DNA of 64,000 nucleotides from Mycobacterium sp. OAS707 (GTDB lineage Bacteria; Actinomycetota; Actinomycetes; Mycobacteriales; Mycobacteriaceae): NCBI RefSeq assembly GCF_014873705.1, contig NZ_JADBDS010000003.1, forward strand, positions 124,001 through 188,000. The letters run 5' to 3'. A model generated the notes under the pieces. The model made no database searches. It saw only the letters and a program-made list of their open reading frames with translations, and had not been told where the DNA came from. The translations under genes and the position numbers were made by a program. Shown in pieces: positions 25,358 through 33,712 of the stretch (position 1 is the stretch's first letter; each line of letters opens with the position of its first letter).

Positions 25358-25373
25358 AGGACTTAACGCACCT

Positions 25374-26603
25374 ATGAGTGGACGGCACCGCAAGCCCACT
25401 GCATCGGCAGTAAACGTCGCGAAGATCGCCTTCACTGGCGCCGTCATCGGAAGTGGAAGCCTCGCCCTTGCCGGGCAGGCCGGCGCTGCCACCGATGGCG
25501 AATGGGATCAGGTCGCCAAGTGCGAATCCGGCAATAACTGGGCCATCAACACCGGCAACGGCTATCACGGCGGATTGCAGTTCTCGCAGAGCACCTGGGC
25601 CTCGCATGGCGGCGGCCAGTACGCGCCGTCTGCGAACATGGCCACCAAGGAAGAGCAGATCGCGGTCGCCGAGCGCGTCCTCGCGAGCCAGGGCAAGGGC
25701 GCATGGCCCGTGTGCGGCCGTGGACTGTCCGGTTCGACGCCGCGCAATGTGGTCGAGCCTCAGCCGCTCGACAACCCCGACGTCAACGGCGAGCTGCCCC
25801 CGCCGATCGATCCGTTCGCTCCCCCGCCCCCGCCGGAGTCCGCTCCGATCGACGAGCTGTCCGCCCCGGCCCCCGATGCACCGCCCGCCGCGCCGCTGGA
25901 TGCGCCGCTGCCGGCTCCCGAGCAGGCCCCCATCATCGACGCTTCGCTGGAGGCGCCGCTGCCTCCGCCGCCGCCTGTCGATGCACCGCCTGTCGATGAT
26001 CCGACCGTCGCGCTGGCCGACAACTGGGACCACGCTGATGCCCCGGCACCCGCCGATCAGCCCGAGGTGTGGGCGCTGCACGCGCCGGCGCCACTCGACC
26101 CCGTACTGCCGCCGCTCCCGCCCGCCCCACCGGCTCCCCCGGCGCCGCCCGCGCCGGGGGCCGCTGAGGCACCCGCGCCGGATCCCCTGGCCCCGCTCAA
26201 TGCGGTCAACATTCCCGGCCAGGCGTACGACATCGCGAACCAGGCGACGACCGATCCCGCAGCGGTGCCTGCGGCGCTGCCGACGCTGCCCGACGGTGTC
26301 CCGCACCTGGCCAGCCCGGACGCACCGCCGCCCGGCTCGACGATGGATCCCGCTGCCAACGGCAACGACAGCCCGAACGTCAGCTACCTCAAGGATTTGT
26401 GGCAGGCGGTCCAGAACCACGACATCAGCGGTAAAGAAGCGTTGATCATGGGCCTGTCGCAGCGCGGGATGAACACGCCGTACCCGGACCAGGGACCCGG
26501 ACCGAACGTGCCGGTCGCCCCGGCCGATCCGGCCGCGCCGCCTGCGCCGGGGGCTCCGGTCCCGCCGCCGCCACCGGGCGCACCGATCCTGCCGCCTGCC
26601 TAA
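25374..26603 (+). CDS. rpfA: Resuscitation-promoting factor RpfA
   Basis: A 409-residue secreted lysozyme-like peptidoglycan hydrolase that helps dormant cells resume growth. A signal peptide (VAKIAFTGAVIGSGSLALAGQAGAA) is followed by the Rpf domain at about 39-115: GEWDQVAKCESGNNW with the catalytic Glu, then GYHGGLQFSQSTWASHGGG and a conserved Cys pair (CESG, VCGRGL). The remaining 290 residues are Pro/Ala-rich and low in complexity, as in M. tuberculosis RpfA (about 407 residues). Start ATG 25374 follows GAGAGGA. Its leader carries a c-di-AMP riboswitch and a Crp-like site. It is convergent with moaE with only four bases between stops. Confidence 0.96.
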   Translation: MSGRHRKPTASAVNVAKIAFTGAVIGSGSLALAGQAGAATDGEWDQVAKCESGNNWAINTGNGYHGGLQFSQSTWASHGGGQYAPSANMATKEEQIAVAERVLASQGKGAWPVCGRGLSGSTPRNVVEPQPLDNPDVNGELPPPIDPFAPPPPPESAPIDELSAPAPDAPPAAPLDAPLPAPEQAPIIDASLEAPLPPPPPVDAPPVDDPTVALADNWDHADAPAPADQPEVWALHAPAPLDPVLPPLPPAPPAPPAPPAPGAAEAPAPDPLAPLNAVNIPGQAYDIANQATTDPAAVPAALPTLPDGVPHLASPDAPPPGSTMDPAANGNDSPNVSYLKDLWQAVQNHDISGKEALIMGLSQRGMNTPYPDQGPGPNVPVAPADPAAPPAPGAPVPPPPPGAPILPPA

Positions 26604-26607
26604 GCGA

Positions 26608-27036
26608 TCAGGCCGAGTTCACCCACTGGTCGGAACCGTCGGCGAAGAACTGGTGCTTCCACACCGGTAGTCGCGCCTTGACGGTGTCGACCAGCCGTGC
26701 GCACGTCTCGAATGCGGCTGCCCGATGGTCCGCGGCGACCGCGGCCACCAGGGCCGCGTCGCCGATCTGCAGCGTGCCGATGCGATGGCTGACCGCGATG
26801 GCGCGTACACCGTGACTGTCCGCCGCGATCTCGGCGGCCACGTCGGCGAGAGTCTGCTGCGCCGAGGGGTGCGCGGAATACTCCAGCCGCGTCACGGAGC
26901 GGCCGCCGTCATGGTCGCGGACCACACCGGCGAATCCCACGACGGCTCCGGCAGATTCGTGCGAAACCAGCGCCTCGTAATCCGACAGTTCGATCGGTTG
27001 CTCGGTCAGGTCGACGCGTAGCACGACGGCTTTCAT
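26608..27036 (-). CDS. moaE: Molybdopterin synthase large subunit MoaE
   Basis: A 142-residue catalytic subunit that, with MoaD thiocarboxylate, inserts two sulfurs into precursor Z. Motifs GAVVGFAGVVRDHDGGRSV, LEYSAHPSAQQTL, the VSHRIGTLQIGDAALVAAVAADHR strand-helix and the active-site lysine in PVWKHQFFADG are clear. Start ATG 27036 overlaps the mog stop by four bases. Last gene of the moaC-mog-moaE operon. Corresponds to MoaE2 (Rv0866). Confidence 0.95.
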   Translation of the reverse strand: MKAVVLRVDLTEQPIELSDYEALVSHESAGAVVGFAGVVRDHDGGRSVTRLEYSAHPSAQQTLADVAAEIAADSHGVRAIAVSHRIGTLQIGDAALVAAVAADHRAAAFETCARLVDTVKARLPVWKHQFFADGSDQWVNSA

Positions 27037-27515
27037 CGGGTGTGGTCCTTACCGCTGAGTTGGTCGAGAGCGTGCTCGAGAACATCGTCGAGCACGCCGA
27101 GGCCGTCCTTGACGCCGCCGGTGGAGCCGGGCAGGTTCACGATCAGCGTGCGGCCCCTGACGCCGCAGACGCCGCGCGACAGCACCGAGGTCGGCACGTG
27201 CGGCAGGCCTGAGCGCCTGATGGCGTCGGCTAGGCCGGGGATCTGATAGTCGACGATGTCCGCGGTGGCATCGGCGGTGCGGTCGGTCGGCGAAATGCCG
27301 GTGCCGCCGGAAGTGATTATCACGTCGACGTTTTCACCGATCGCGGCGAACAACGCTTTGACCACACCCGAGCCGTCCGGCACCACGACGGGTGCCGGCG
27401 TCGCGATGCCTTTGGCGTTGAGCCAGTCGACGATGACGGGCCCGGTGCGGTCGTCGTAGACCCCGGCCGCCGCGCGCGTCGACGCGATCACCACGCGGCC
27501 CGAGCGCGTCATCAT
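27033..27515 (-). CDS. mog: Molybdopterin adenylyltransferase (Mog/MoaB family)
   Basis: A 160-residue MoaB/Mog-fold protein that binds molybdopterin and adenylates it before molybdate insertion. The conserved loop DVIITSGGTGISPTD and the C-terminal LIVNLPGSTGGVKDGL are diagnostic. The start is ATG 27515, embedded in ATGATGA with the moaC stop, and the resulting N-terminus MMTRSGRVV aligns with M. tuberculosis Mog (160 residues). Three possible starts (27524, 27515, 27512) lie close together. Corresponds to Rv0865. Confidence 0.93.
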   Translation of the reverse strand: MMTRSGRVVIASTRAAAGVYDDRTGPVIVDWLNAKGIATPAPVVVPDGSGVVKALFAAIGENVDVIITSGGTGISPTDRTADATADIVDYQIPGLADAIRRSGLPHVPTSVLSRGVCGVRGRTLIVNLPGSTGGVKDGLGVLDDVLEHALDQLSGKDHTR

Positions 27516-27991
27516 CGGGTCCACGGGCCGGTCTTGCCGCCCTCCTTGCGCAACACCCGGATGTCATCGATACGGGCGGCGGGGTCGACGGCCTTGATCA
27601 TGTCGAACAGTGTGAGCGCAGCGACGCTGACAGCGGTCAGCGCCTCCATCTCGACGCCGGTGCGGTCGGTGGTGCGCACGGTCGCGGTGATCGCGATGGT
27701 GTCGTCGCCGATGTCGAAGTCGACGTCGACTCCGGTGAGCGCCAGCGGGTGGCACAGCGGGATCAGGTCGCTGGTGCGCTTGGCGGCCAGGATGCCTGCG
27801 ATTCGGGCGGTCGCGACGGCGTCGCCCTTGGGCAGCCCGCCGGACGCGATCAGCGCAACCACCTCAGCGGTCGTGCGGAAGGTTCCCGCGGCGACGGCGG
27901 TGCGCTTGGTGGCGTCTTTCGCCGTGACGTCGACCATGTGCGCCGCGCCCGACTCGTCGAGGTGCGAAAGTCGACGCGAGGGGTCGGACAC
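27512..27991 (-). CDS. moaC: Cyclic pyranopterin monophosphate synthase MoaC
   Basis: A 159-residue enzyme that rearranges the MoaA product into cyclic pyranopterin monophosphate. Conserved segments are HMVDVTAKDATKRTAVA, GDAVATARIAGILAAKRTSDLIPLCHPLALTGVDVDF, TDRTGVEMEALTAVSVAALTLFDMIKA and the C-terminal RVLRKEGGKTGPW. Start is GTG 27991, two bases after the stop of the preceding small gene, so the four genes 27994-28185, moaC, mog and moaE read as one operon. Corresponds to MoaC2 (Rv0864). Confidence 0.95.
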   Translation of the reverse strand: MSDPSRRLSHLDESGAAHMVDVTAKDATKRTAVAAGTFRTTAEVVALIASGGLPKGDAVATARIAGILAAKRTSDLIPLCHPLALTGVDVDFDIGDDTIAITATVRTTDRTGVEMEALTAVSVAALTLFDMIKAVDPAARIDDIRVLRKEGGKTGPWTR

Positions 27992-27993
27992 CG

Positions 27994-28185
27994 CTACTTG
28001 TTGACCACCGTGACGGGGTGAACGTACGGAAGCTCGTCGGCCGGCTGCGGAAACGCCAGATCACCGAATGGCGACAGCGCACCGGTGCGGTCAGTGGCCA
28101 GCTCGCTGACCGCGTGATCCTCATCGCCGTCGAGCGCGGGCCAGCCCGGGTCGACGTACTGTTTTTTGCCCTTGTTGTCAGCCAC
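27994..28185 (-). CDS. Small hypothetical protein heading the moaC-mog-moaE operon (Rv0863-like)
   Basis: A 63-residue acidic protein with no recognised domain (NKGKKQYVDPGWPALDGDEDH, then ALSPFGDLAFPQPADELPYVHPVT). It starts at GTG 28185 and stops two bases before the moaC start. A gene at this place exists in M. tuberculosis (Rv0863, somewhat longer). Conservation of position is the best evidence that it is real. Function unknown. Confidence 0.65.
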   Translation of the reverse strand: MADNKGKKQYVDPGWPALDGDEDHAVSELATDRTGALSPFGDLAFPQPADELPYVHPVTVVNK

Positions 28186-28250
28186 GTGGACATTGTGGCA
28201 GGCGCCGCGACCAGTGGCGACACCGGCAGGGTCCTTTACGCTGGTCAGCG

Positions 28251-30503
28251 ATGACCGAAACTTCTCCGGGCGTCCCGCTTGGCGCCTGGTTGGCCGAGCT
28301 TGACGACGAGCGGCTGATCCGGCTGCTCGAGCTGCGGCCCGACCTGACGCAACCGCCGCCCGGCACGATCGCGGCGCTGGCGGCGCGTGCCCAGGCCCGG
28401 CAGTCGGTCAAGGCGGTTACCGACGGACTCGATTTCCTGCGCCTGGCGGTGCTCGACGGGCTGCTCGTGCTGCACGCGGACACCGCGGCGGTCCCGCTGT
28501 CGAAGCTGCTGGCGCTGATCGGGGACCGCGCGAGCGAGGACGGGGTCGCGGCCGCCGTCGACGACCTTCGCGAGCGCGCCCTGGTGTGGGGTGACGACGC
28601 CGTGCGTGTGGCGGCCGAAGCTTCGGCCGGCCTGCCCTGGTACCCGGGTCAGGCCGTGCTCGAACACGGCGAACAGACCGACATCCCCGCCCGGCTCGAG
28701 GCGCTCGACGGTCCGCAACTCGAGCTGTTGCAGCGGCTGCTCGAGGGCTCGCCGATGGGCCGCACCCGCGATGCCGCCCCTGGCACGCCGCCGGACCGGC
28801 CCGTGCAGCGGCTACTGGCCGCCGGGCTGCTGCGTCAGGTGGACGAGGAGACCGTGATCCTGCCGCGGCTGGTCGGCCAGGTGATGCGCGGCGAGCAGCC
28901 AGGGCCGACTCATCTGACGCAACCCGACCCGACGGTGTCGACCACGACGGCCGCCGACGTCGACGCGGTCGCCGCGGGCGCGGTGATCGATCTGCTTCGC
29001 GAGGTCGAGCTCGTGCTCGAAACCCTCGGCGCCACACCGGTTCCCGAGCTTCGCAGCGGCGGGCTGGGCGTGCGCGACGTCAAGCGGCTGACCAAGGTGA
29101 CCGGCATCGACGAGAAGCGGCTCGGGCTGATCCTCGAGGTGTCGGCGGCCGCGGGGCTGATCGCAGCAGGGATGCCGGAACCCGACCCGCACGACGGCGG
29201 TGTCGGCCCGTACTGGGCGCCGACGGTGGCCGCCGACCGGTTCGTCGATGCGCCGACAGGCTCCAAATGGCACCTGCTGGCATCGACCTGGCTGGACCTG
29301 CCTGGCAGGCCGAGCCTGGTCGGCGGTCGGGGCCCCGACGGGAAACCCTATGCGGCACTGTCGGATTCGCTGTTCTCGACCGCCGCCCCGCTCGACCGCC
29401 GGTTGCTGCTCGACGTATTGACCGACTTGCCCGCTGGTGCAGGAGTCGACGCCGCCTCCGCGTCGCAAGCGATGAGGTGGCGGCGTCCACGCTGGGCGGC
29501 GCGCCTGCAACCCGGTCCGGTCGAGGACCTGCTGACCGAGGCGCACGCGCTGGGCATGGTCGGCCGCGGTGCGATCGCGTCGCCTGCGCGCAAGCTGCTC
29601 GCCGAGCAACCGGCCGATGACGTCATCGCCGCAATGGACAAGGCGCTGCCCGCGCCCATCGACCACTTCCTGCTGCAGGCCGACCTGACGGTCATCGTTC
29701 CCGGACCACTCGAACGCGACCTGGCCGAACAACTGGCTGCTGTCGCGACGGTCGAATCGGCTGGCGCGGCGATGGTGTACCGGGTGACCGAAGCGTCGAT
29801 CCGACGAGCGCTGGACACCGGCCGCACCGCAAGCGAGCTGCATGCGTTGTTCAGCAAGCACTCGAAAACACCTGTGCCGCAAGGCCTTACCTACTTGATC
29901 GACGACGTCGCACGCAGGCACGGCCAGCTGCGAGTTGGCATGGCGCAGTCCTTTGTTCGCTGCGAGGACCCCGCGCTGCTTGCCCAGGCCGTCTCGGCGC
30001 CCGCGGCCGATCAGCTGGAGATGCGGCTGCTCGCGCCGACGGTCGCGGTGTCTCAAGCCCCGATTTCCGAGGTGCTCGCCGCGCTGCGTGAGTCCGGATT
30101 CGCACCAGCCGCCGAGGATTCGACCGGCACGATCGTCGACCTTCGCGCCCGCGGCGCCCGCGTGCCCGCACCGCCGGGACGGCGCCGCGCACATCGACCG
30201 CCGACGCCGACCAACCAGACGCTCGGCGCGATCGTCGCGGTGCTGCGCAAGGTGGCTTCCACGTCGTTCGGGAACGTGCGGTTGGACCCCGCGGTCGCGA
30301 TTTCACAGTTGCAGGAAGCCGCCCACCATCAGTCGTCGGTGGTGATCGGCTACGTCGACCCCGCCGGCGTGGCTACACAGCGCGTGGTGGCACCGATCAA
30401 TGTCCGCGGCGGCCAGCTGACCGCTTACGATCCGGCCTCCGGCCGCGTGCGCGAATTCGCGATCCACCGCGTCACGTCGGTGGTGGCGGCCGACGCCGGA
30501 TAG
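28251..30503 (+). CDS. Helicase-associated DNA-binding protein (XPB/Ssl2-like, Rv0862c-like)
   Basis: A 750-residue protein of the Helicase_C_3 type, related to the DNA-binding part of XPB/Ssl2 but lacking ATPase motifs. The N-terminal half is mostly helical. The region around DFLRLAVLDGLLVLHADTAAVPLSKLLALIG and PVEDLLTEAHALGMV is family-typical, as is DHFLLQADLTVIVPGPLERDLAEQLAAVATVESAGAAMVYRVTEASI, and a WYL-like C-terminal segment (SSVVIGYVDPAGVATQRVVAPINVRGGQLTAYDPASGRVREFAIHRV) follows. Start ATG 28251. It corresponds to Rv0862c, the neighbour of XPB (Rv0861c); here an esterase gene stands between them. Confidence 0.85.
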   Translation: MTETSPGVPLGAWLAELDDERLIRLLELRPDLTQPPPGTIAALAARAQARQSVKAVTDGLDFLRLAVLDGLLVLHADTAAVPLSKLLALIGDRASEDGVAAAVDDLRERALVWGDDAVRVAAEASAGLPWYPGQAVLEHGEQTDIPARLEALDGPQLELLQRLLEGSPMGRTRDAAPGTPPDRPVQRLLAAGLLRQVDEETVILPRLVGQVMRGEQPGPTHLTQPDPTVSTTTAADVDAVAAGAVIDLLREVELVLETLGATPVPELRSGGLGVRDVKRLTKVTGIDEKRLGLILEVSAAAGLIAAGMPEPDPHDGGVGPYWAPTVAADRFVDAPTGSKWHLLASTWLDLPGRPSLVGGRGPDGKPYAALSDSLFSTAAPLDRRLLLDVLTDLPAGAGVDAASASQAMRWRRPRWAARLQPGPVEDLLTEAHALGMVGRGAIASPARKLLAEQPADDVIAAMDKALPAPIDHFLLQADLTVIVPGPLERDLAEQLAAVATVESAGAAMVYRVTEASIRRALDTGRTASELHALFSKHSKTPVPQGLTYLIDDVARRHGQLRVGMAQSFVRCEDPALLAQAVSAPAADQLEMRLLAPTVAVSQAPISEVLAALRESGFAPAAEDSTGTIVDLRARGARVPAPPGRRRAHRPPTPTNQTLGAIVAVLRKVASTSFGNVRLDPAVAISQLQEAAHHQSSVVIGYVDPAGVATQRVVAPINVRGGQLTAYDPASGRVREFAIHRVTSVVAADAG

Positions 30504-30556
30504 TTCTTACAGCTTCGGGCCAGCATCCTCACAGGACCGTTGGTGAATATGGCTGT

Positions 30557-31990
30557 GTGACAACGCTGTTAAGCGAGGCACCACAAGCGCCGGCCGGCTA
30601 CCGGCACGGGCTTTCCTTGTTGCACGGGTGGCTGCCGCCGACGGTGTGGGCGGTGGCCGCGGTCGTGCTCCTGCTCGCGATCGGTTGGCGGTCGCGGAAG
30701 TGGCGCCTGGTCTGGCTGCCGGTGGCAGTTGCCGTCGGCCTGATCGCGGCGGCGTGGACGCACTGGTTCATCGATTCCCAGGGCATGGCAGGCGACCCGG
30801 CGCCGTCCTCGTTGTGGATCTGGGTCGGCCTGACCGGCCTTGCCGTGGCGGTCGCGGCGCTCGGCTGGCGCAGCGGCCGGTGGTGGCGTCGGACGGTGTC
30901 GTTGGTGGCCATTCCGCTGTGTCTGCTGAGTGCCGGCGTGGCGTTGAACCTGTGGGTCGGCTACTTCCCCACGGTTCAGGCCGCCTGGAACGAGTTGACC
31001 GCGGGCCCGCTGCCCGACGAAACCGATCTGAACACCGTGATGGCGATGCGCGGCAAGGGCGGCGTGTCGCATGGGGCGCTGGTGCCGGTGACCATTCCCG
31101 CCGACGCGTCGGGCTTCAAACACCGCACCGAGCTCGTGTACCTGCCGCCCGCCTGGTTCGCCGCCAATGCCCCCAAGCTGCCGGTGGTGATGATGATCGC
31201 GGGCGAGTTCAACACCCCGTCCGACTGGCCGCGCACCGGCAACGCGATCGCACCGATCGACCGTTTCGCCTCCGAGCACGGCGGCAACGCGCCGGTGTTC
31301 GTGTTCGTCGACGTCGGCGGGTCGTTCAACAACGACACCGAATGTGTCAACGGGCCGCGCGGCAATGTGGCCGACCATCTGACCAAGGACGTACCGCCTT
31401 ACGTGGCAACCACTTTCGGCACGCAAGCCGACCACTGGGGCGTCGTCGGATGGTCGATGGGCGGCACCTGCGCGGTGGACCTGACCGTGATGCATCCGGA
31501 CTTGTTCAGCACGTTCGTCGACATCGCAGGCGACATGGGTCCCAACGCCGGAACCAAGGAACAGACCATCGCTCGCATCTACGGCGGGGACGCCGCCAAA
31601 TGGGCCGTCTACGACCCCACGACGGTGATCGAGAAGCACGGGCGTTACCAGGGCGTGGCCGGCTGGTTCGCGATCTCCTCGGACGCCCCGACGCCGCGCA
31701 AGGGCGGCTACGGCAATCCGAACGCGGTCGGGCTCGGCGGTCAGGACGCGGCAGGCAATCCCGGTGACCAGACCGATGCCGCCAACTCGCTGTGCAAGCT
31801 GGGCCAGGCCAACGGCATCGCCTGCGCGGTCGTCGCGTCGCCGGGAAAGCACGACTGGCCGTTTGCGATGGACGTCTTCAAGGACTCGCTGCCGTGGCTG
31901 GCCGGCCAGGTCGGCACGCCCGGCGTGGCCAAGATCGCGCTGCCCAGTGGGGGCGGCGGGCCTGGTCCGCTGGCTGCGGGCAAGCACTGA
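30557..31990 (+). CDS. Membrane-anchored alpha/beta-hydrolase esterase (esterase D/mycolyltransferase-like)
   Basis: A 477-residue protein. Four N-terminal membrane helices (about 25-140) lead into an extracytoplasmic alpha/beta-hydrolase domain of the esterase D/antigen 85-like group. The nucleophile is in GWSMGG near residue 300, with an acidic residue in the following strand and a His in GKHDWPF near 433. Such proteins are common in mycobacteria and may act on envelope lipids or polysaccharide esters; the substrate is not deducible. Start GTG 30557. It sits between the two XPB-related genes. Confidence 0.82.
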   Translation: MTTLLSEAPQAPAGYRHGLSLLHGWLPPTVWAVAAVVLLLAIGWRSRKWRLVWLPVAVAVGLIAAAWTHWFIDSQGMAGDPAPSSLWIWVGLTGLAVAVAALGWRSGRWWRRTVSLVAIPLCLLSAGVALNLWVGYFPTVQAAWNELTAGPLPDETDLNTVMAMRGKGGVSHGALVPVTIPADASGFKHRTELVYLPPAWFAANAPKLPVVMMIAGEFNTPSDWPRTGNAIAPIDRFASEHGGNAPVFVFVDVGGSFNNDTECVNGPRGNVADHLTKDVPPYVATTFGTQADHWGVVGWSMGGTCAVDLTVMHPDLFSTFVDIAGDMGPNAGTKEQTIARIYGGDAAKWAVYDPTTVIEKHGRYQGVAGWFAISSDAPTPRKGGYGNPNAVGLGGQDAAGNPGDQTDAANSLCKLGQANGIACAVVASPGKHDWPFAMDVFKDSLPWLAGQVGTPGVAKIALPSGGGGPGPLAAGKH

Positions 31991-32062
31991 ACGGTCGGGT
32001 GTCCGCCGGGCCTGGATAATGGACAAAATGACCTTCAAGCGAGAAGCGCAGGCGGATCGCGC

Positions 32063-33712
32063 ATGACCGATGGCCCCCTGATCGTGCAGTCCGATAAGAC
32101 CGTGCTGCTCGAAGTCGACCATGAGCTGGCCGGCGCGGCGCGCGCCGCGATCGCCCCGTTCGCTGAGTTGGAGCGCGCGCCGGAGCACATCCACACCTAC
32201 CGCATCACTCCGCTGGCGCTGTGGAACGCGCGCGCGGCGGGCCACGATGCCGAACAGGTCGTCGATGCGCTGGTGAGCTTCTCCCGCTACGCGGTGCCGC
32301 AGCCGCTGCTGGTCGACATCGTCGACGTGATGGCCCGCTACGGCCGCCTGCAGCTGGTGAAGCATCCAGCGCACGGCCTGTGCCTGGTGAGTCTCGACCG
32401 CGCGGTACTCGAAGAGGTGCTGCGCAACAAGAAGATCGCCCCGATGCTCGGCGCCCGCATCGACGACGACACCGTGATCGTGCACAACAGCGAGCGCGGC
32501 CGCGTCAAGCAGATGCTGCTCAAAATCGGTTGGCCCGCAGAGGATTTGGCGGGCTACGTCGACGGCGAGAAGCACCCGATCGCGCTGGACCAGGAGAACT
32601 GGCACCTACGCGACTACCAGGAGATGGCCGCGGACTCGTTCTGGGAGGGCGGCTCTGGTGTGGTGGTGTTGCCGTGCGGCGCGGGTAAGACGCTCGTCGG
32701 CGCGGCGGCGATGGCCAAGGCCGGTGCCACCACCCTGATCCTGGTGACCAACACCGTGGCTGGCAGGCAGTGGAAGCGCGAGCTGATCAACCGCACGTCG
32801 CTGACCGAGGAAGAGATCGGCGAGTACTCCGGCGAGAAGAAGGAAATCCGGCCCGTCACCATCGCGACGTACCAGGTGATCACCCGCCGCACCAAGGGCG
32901 AATACCGCCACCTCGAGCTGTTCGACAGCCGCGATTGGGGCTTGATCATCTACGACGAGGTGCACCTGCTGCCCGCGCCGGTGTTCCGCATGACGGCGGA
33001 TCTGCAGTCCCGGCGGCGCCTCGGCCTGACCGCCACCCTGATCCGCGAGGACGGCCGCGAGGGCGATGTGTTCTCGCTGATCGGACCCAAGCGCTATGAC
33101 GCGCCGTGGAAGGACATCGAGGCACAGGGCTGGATTGCGCCGGCCGAATGCATCGAGGTGCGGGTCACGATGACCGACAACGAGCGGATGCTCTACGCCG
33201 TCGCCGAGCCCGAGGAACGGTACAAGCTGTGCTCGACGGTGCACACCAAGATCGCGGTGGTGAAGTCGATCCTGGAAAAGCACAAGGGCGAGCAGACGCT
33301 GGTGATCGGTGCGTACCTCGATCAGCTCGACGAGTTGGGCCAGGAGCTGGGTGCCCCCGTGATTCAGGGCTCGACGAAGACCGCCGAACGCGAGGCGCTT
33401 TTCGACTCGTTCCGCCGCGGTGAGATCTCCACCCTGGTCGTCTCGAAGGTCGCCAACTTCTCCATCGACCTGCCGGAAGCCTCGGTAGCAGTTCAGGTTT
33501 CGGGCACCTTCGGGTCTCGGCAGGAGGAAGCGCAGCGGCTCGGACGGCTGTTGCGGCCAAAGCATGACGGCGGCGGCGCGGTGTTCTATTCGGTGGTGTC
33601 CCGCGACAGCCTGGACGCCGAATACGCCGCACACCGGCAACGCTTCCTCGCCGAGCAGGGCTACGGCTATGTCATCAAGGACGCCGACGACCTGCTGGGC
33701 CCGGCGATATGA
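32063..33712 (+). CDS. xpb: XPB/ERCC3-family DNA repair helicase
   Basis: A 549-residue superfamily 2 3'-5' DNA helicase related to archaeal and human XPB. The N-terminal damage-recognition-like domain is followed by Walker A PCGAGKT near 207, DEVH box near 297, the XPB RED motif in LTATLIREDGRE near 327, and motif VI EEAQRLGRLLRPK. Corresponds to Rv0861c, whose helicase activity has been shown. Nucleotide excision repair is the usual suggestion, though bacteria use UvrABC and the role is still unclear. The stop overlaps the ATG of a VOC gene. Confidence 0.94.
   Translation: MTDGPLIVQSDKTVLLEVDHELAGAARAAIAPFAELERAPEHIHTYRITPLALWNARAAGHDAEQVVDALVSFSRYAVPQPLLVDIVDVMARYGRLQLVKHPAHGLCLVSLDRAVLEEVLRNKKIAPMLGARIDDDTVIVHNSERGRVKQMLLKIGWPAEDLAGYVDGEKHPIALDQENWHLRDYQEMAADSFWEGGSGVVVLPCGAGKTLVGAAAMAKAGATTLILVTNTVAGRQWKRELINRTSLTEEEIGEYSGEKKEIRPVTIATYQVITRRTKGEYRHLELFDSRDWGLIIYDEVHLLPAPVFRMTADLQSRRRLGLTATLIREDGREGDVFSLIGPKRYDAPWKDIEAQGWIAPAECIEVRVTMTDNERMLYAVAEPEERYKLCSTVHTKIAVVKSILEKHKGEQTLVIGAYLDQLDELGQELGAPVIQGSTKTAEREALFDSFRRGEISTLVVSKVANFSIDLPEASVAVQVSGTFGSRQEEAQRLGRLLRPKHDGGGAVFYSVVSRDSLDAEYAAHRQRFLAEQGYGYVIKDADDLLGPAI

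Larger units (their letters stand above)
24939..25373 (+). promoter_or_regulatory. rpfA upstream region and leader (435 bases without a gene)
   Basis: This is the longest gene-free stretch of the window. It begins one base after moaD and holds a Crp-like palindrome (24940-24955), a TGGTCA/TGACCA inverted repeat (24964-24980), GTCACA copies at 24950 and 24966, a candidate -10 TAGAAT at 25047-25052 without a convincing -35, and then a structured leader with a ydaO-type riboswitch up to about 25350. The ribosome site GAGAGGA at 25355-25361 precedes the rpfA ATG at 25374. No open frame in it looks like a gene. Confidence 0.85.

Noticed and set aside
24939..25373. A further protein gene in the rpfA upstream region
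   Set aside because: The rpfA frame is open well upstream of 25374, but that stretch reads through the riboswitch and the signal peptide begins only at the ATG at 25374.
30569..32605. A 678-residue minus-strand open frame
   Set aside because: It is antisense to the esterase and the start of xpb, both with clear motifs. Its composition (Arg/His/Gly-rich) is that of a high-GC shadow frame and no domain is recognisable.
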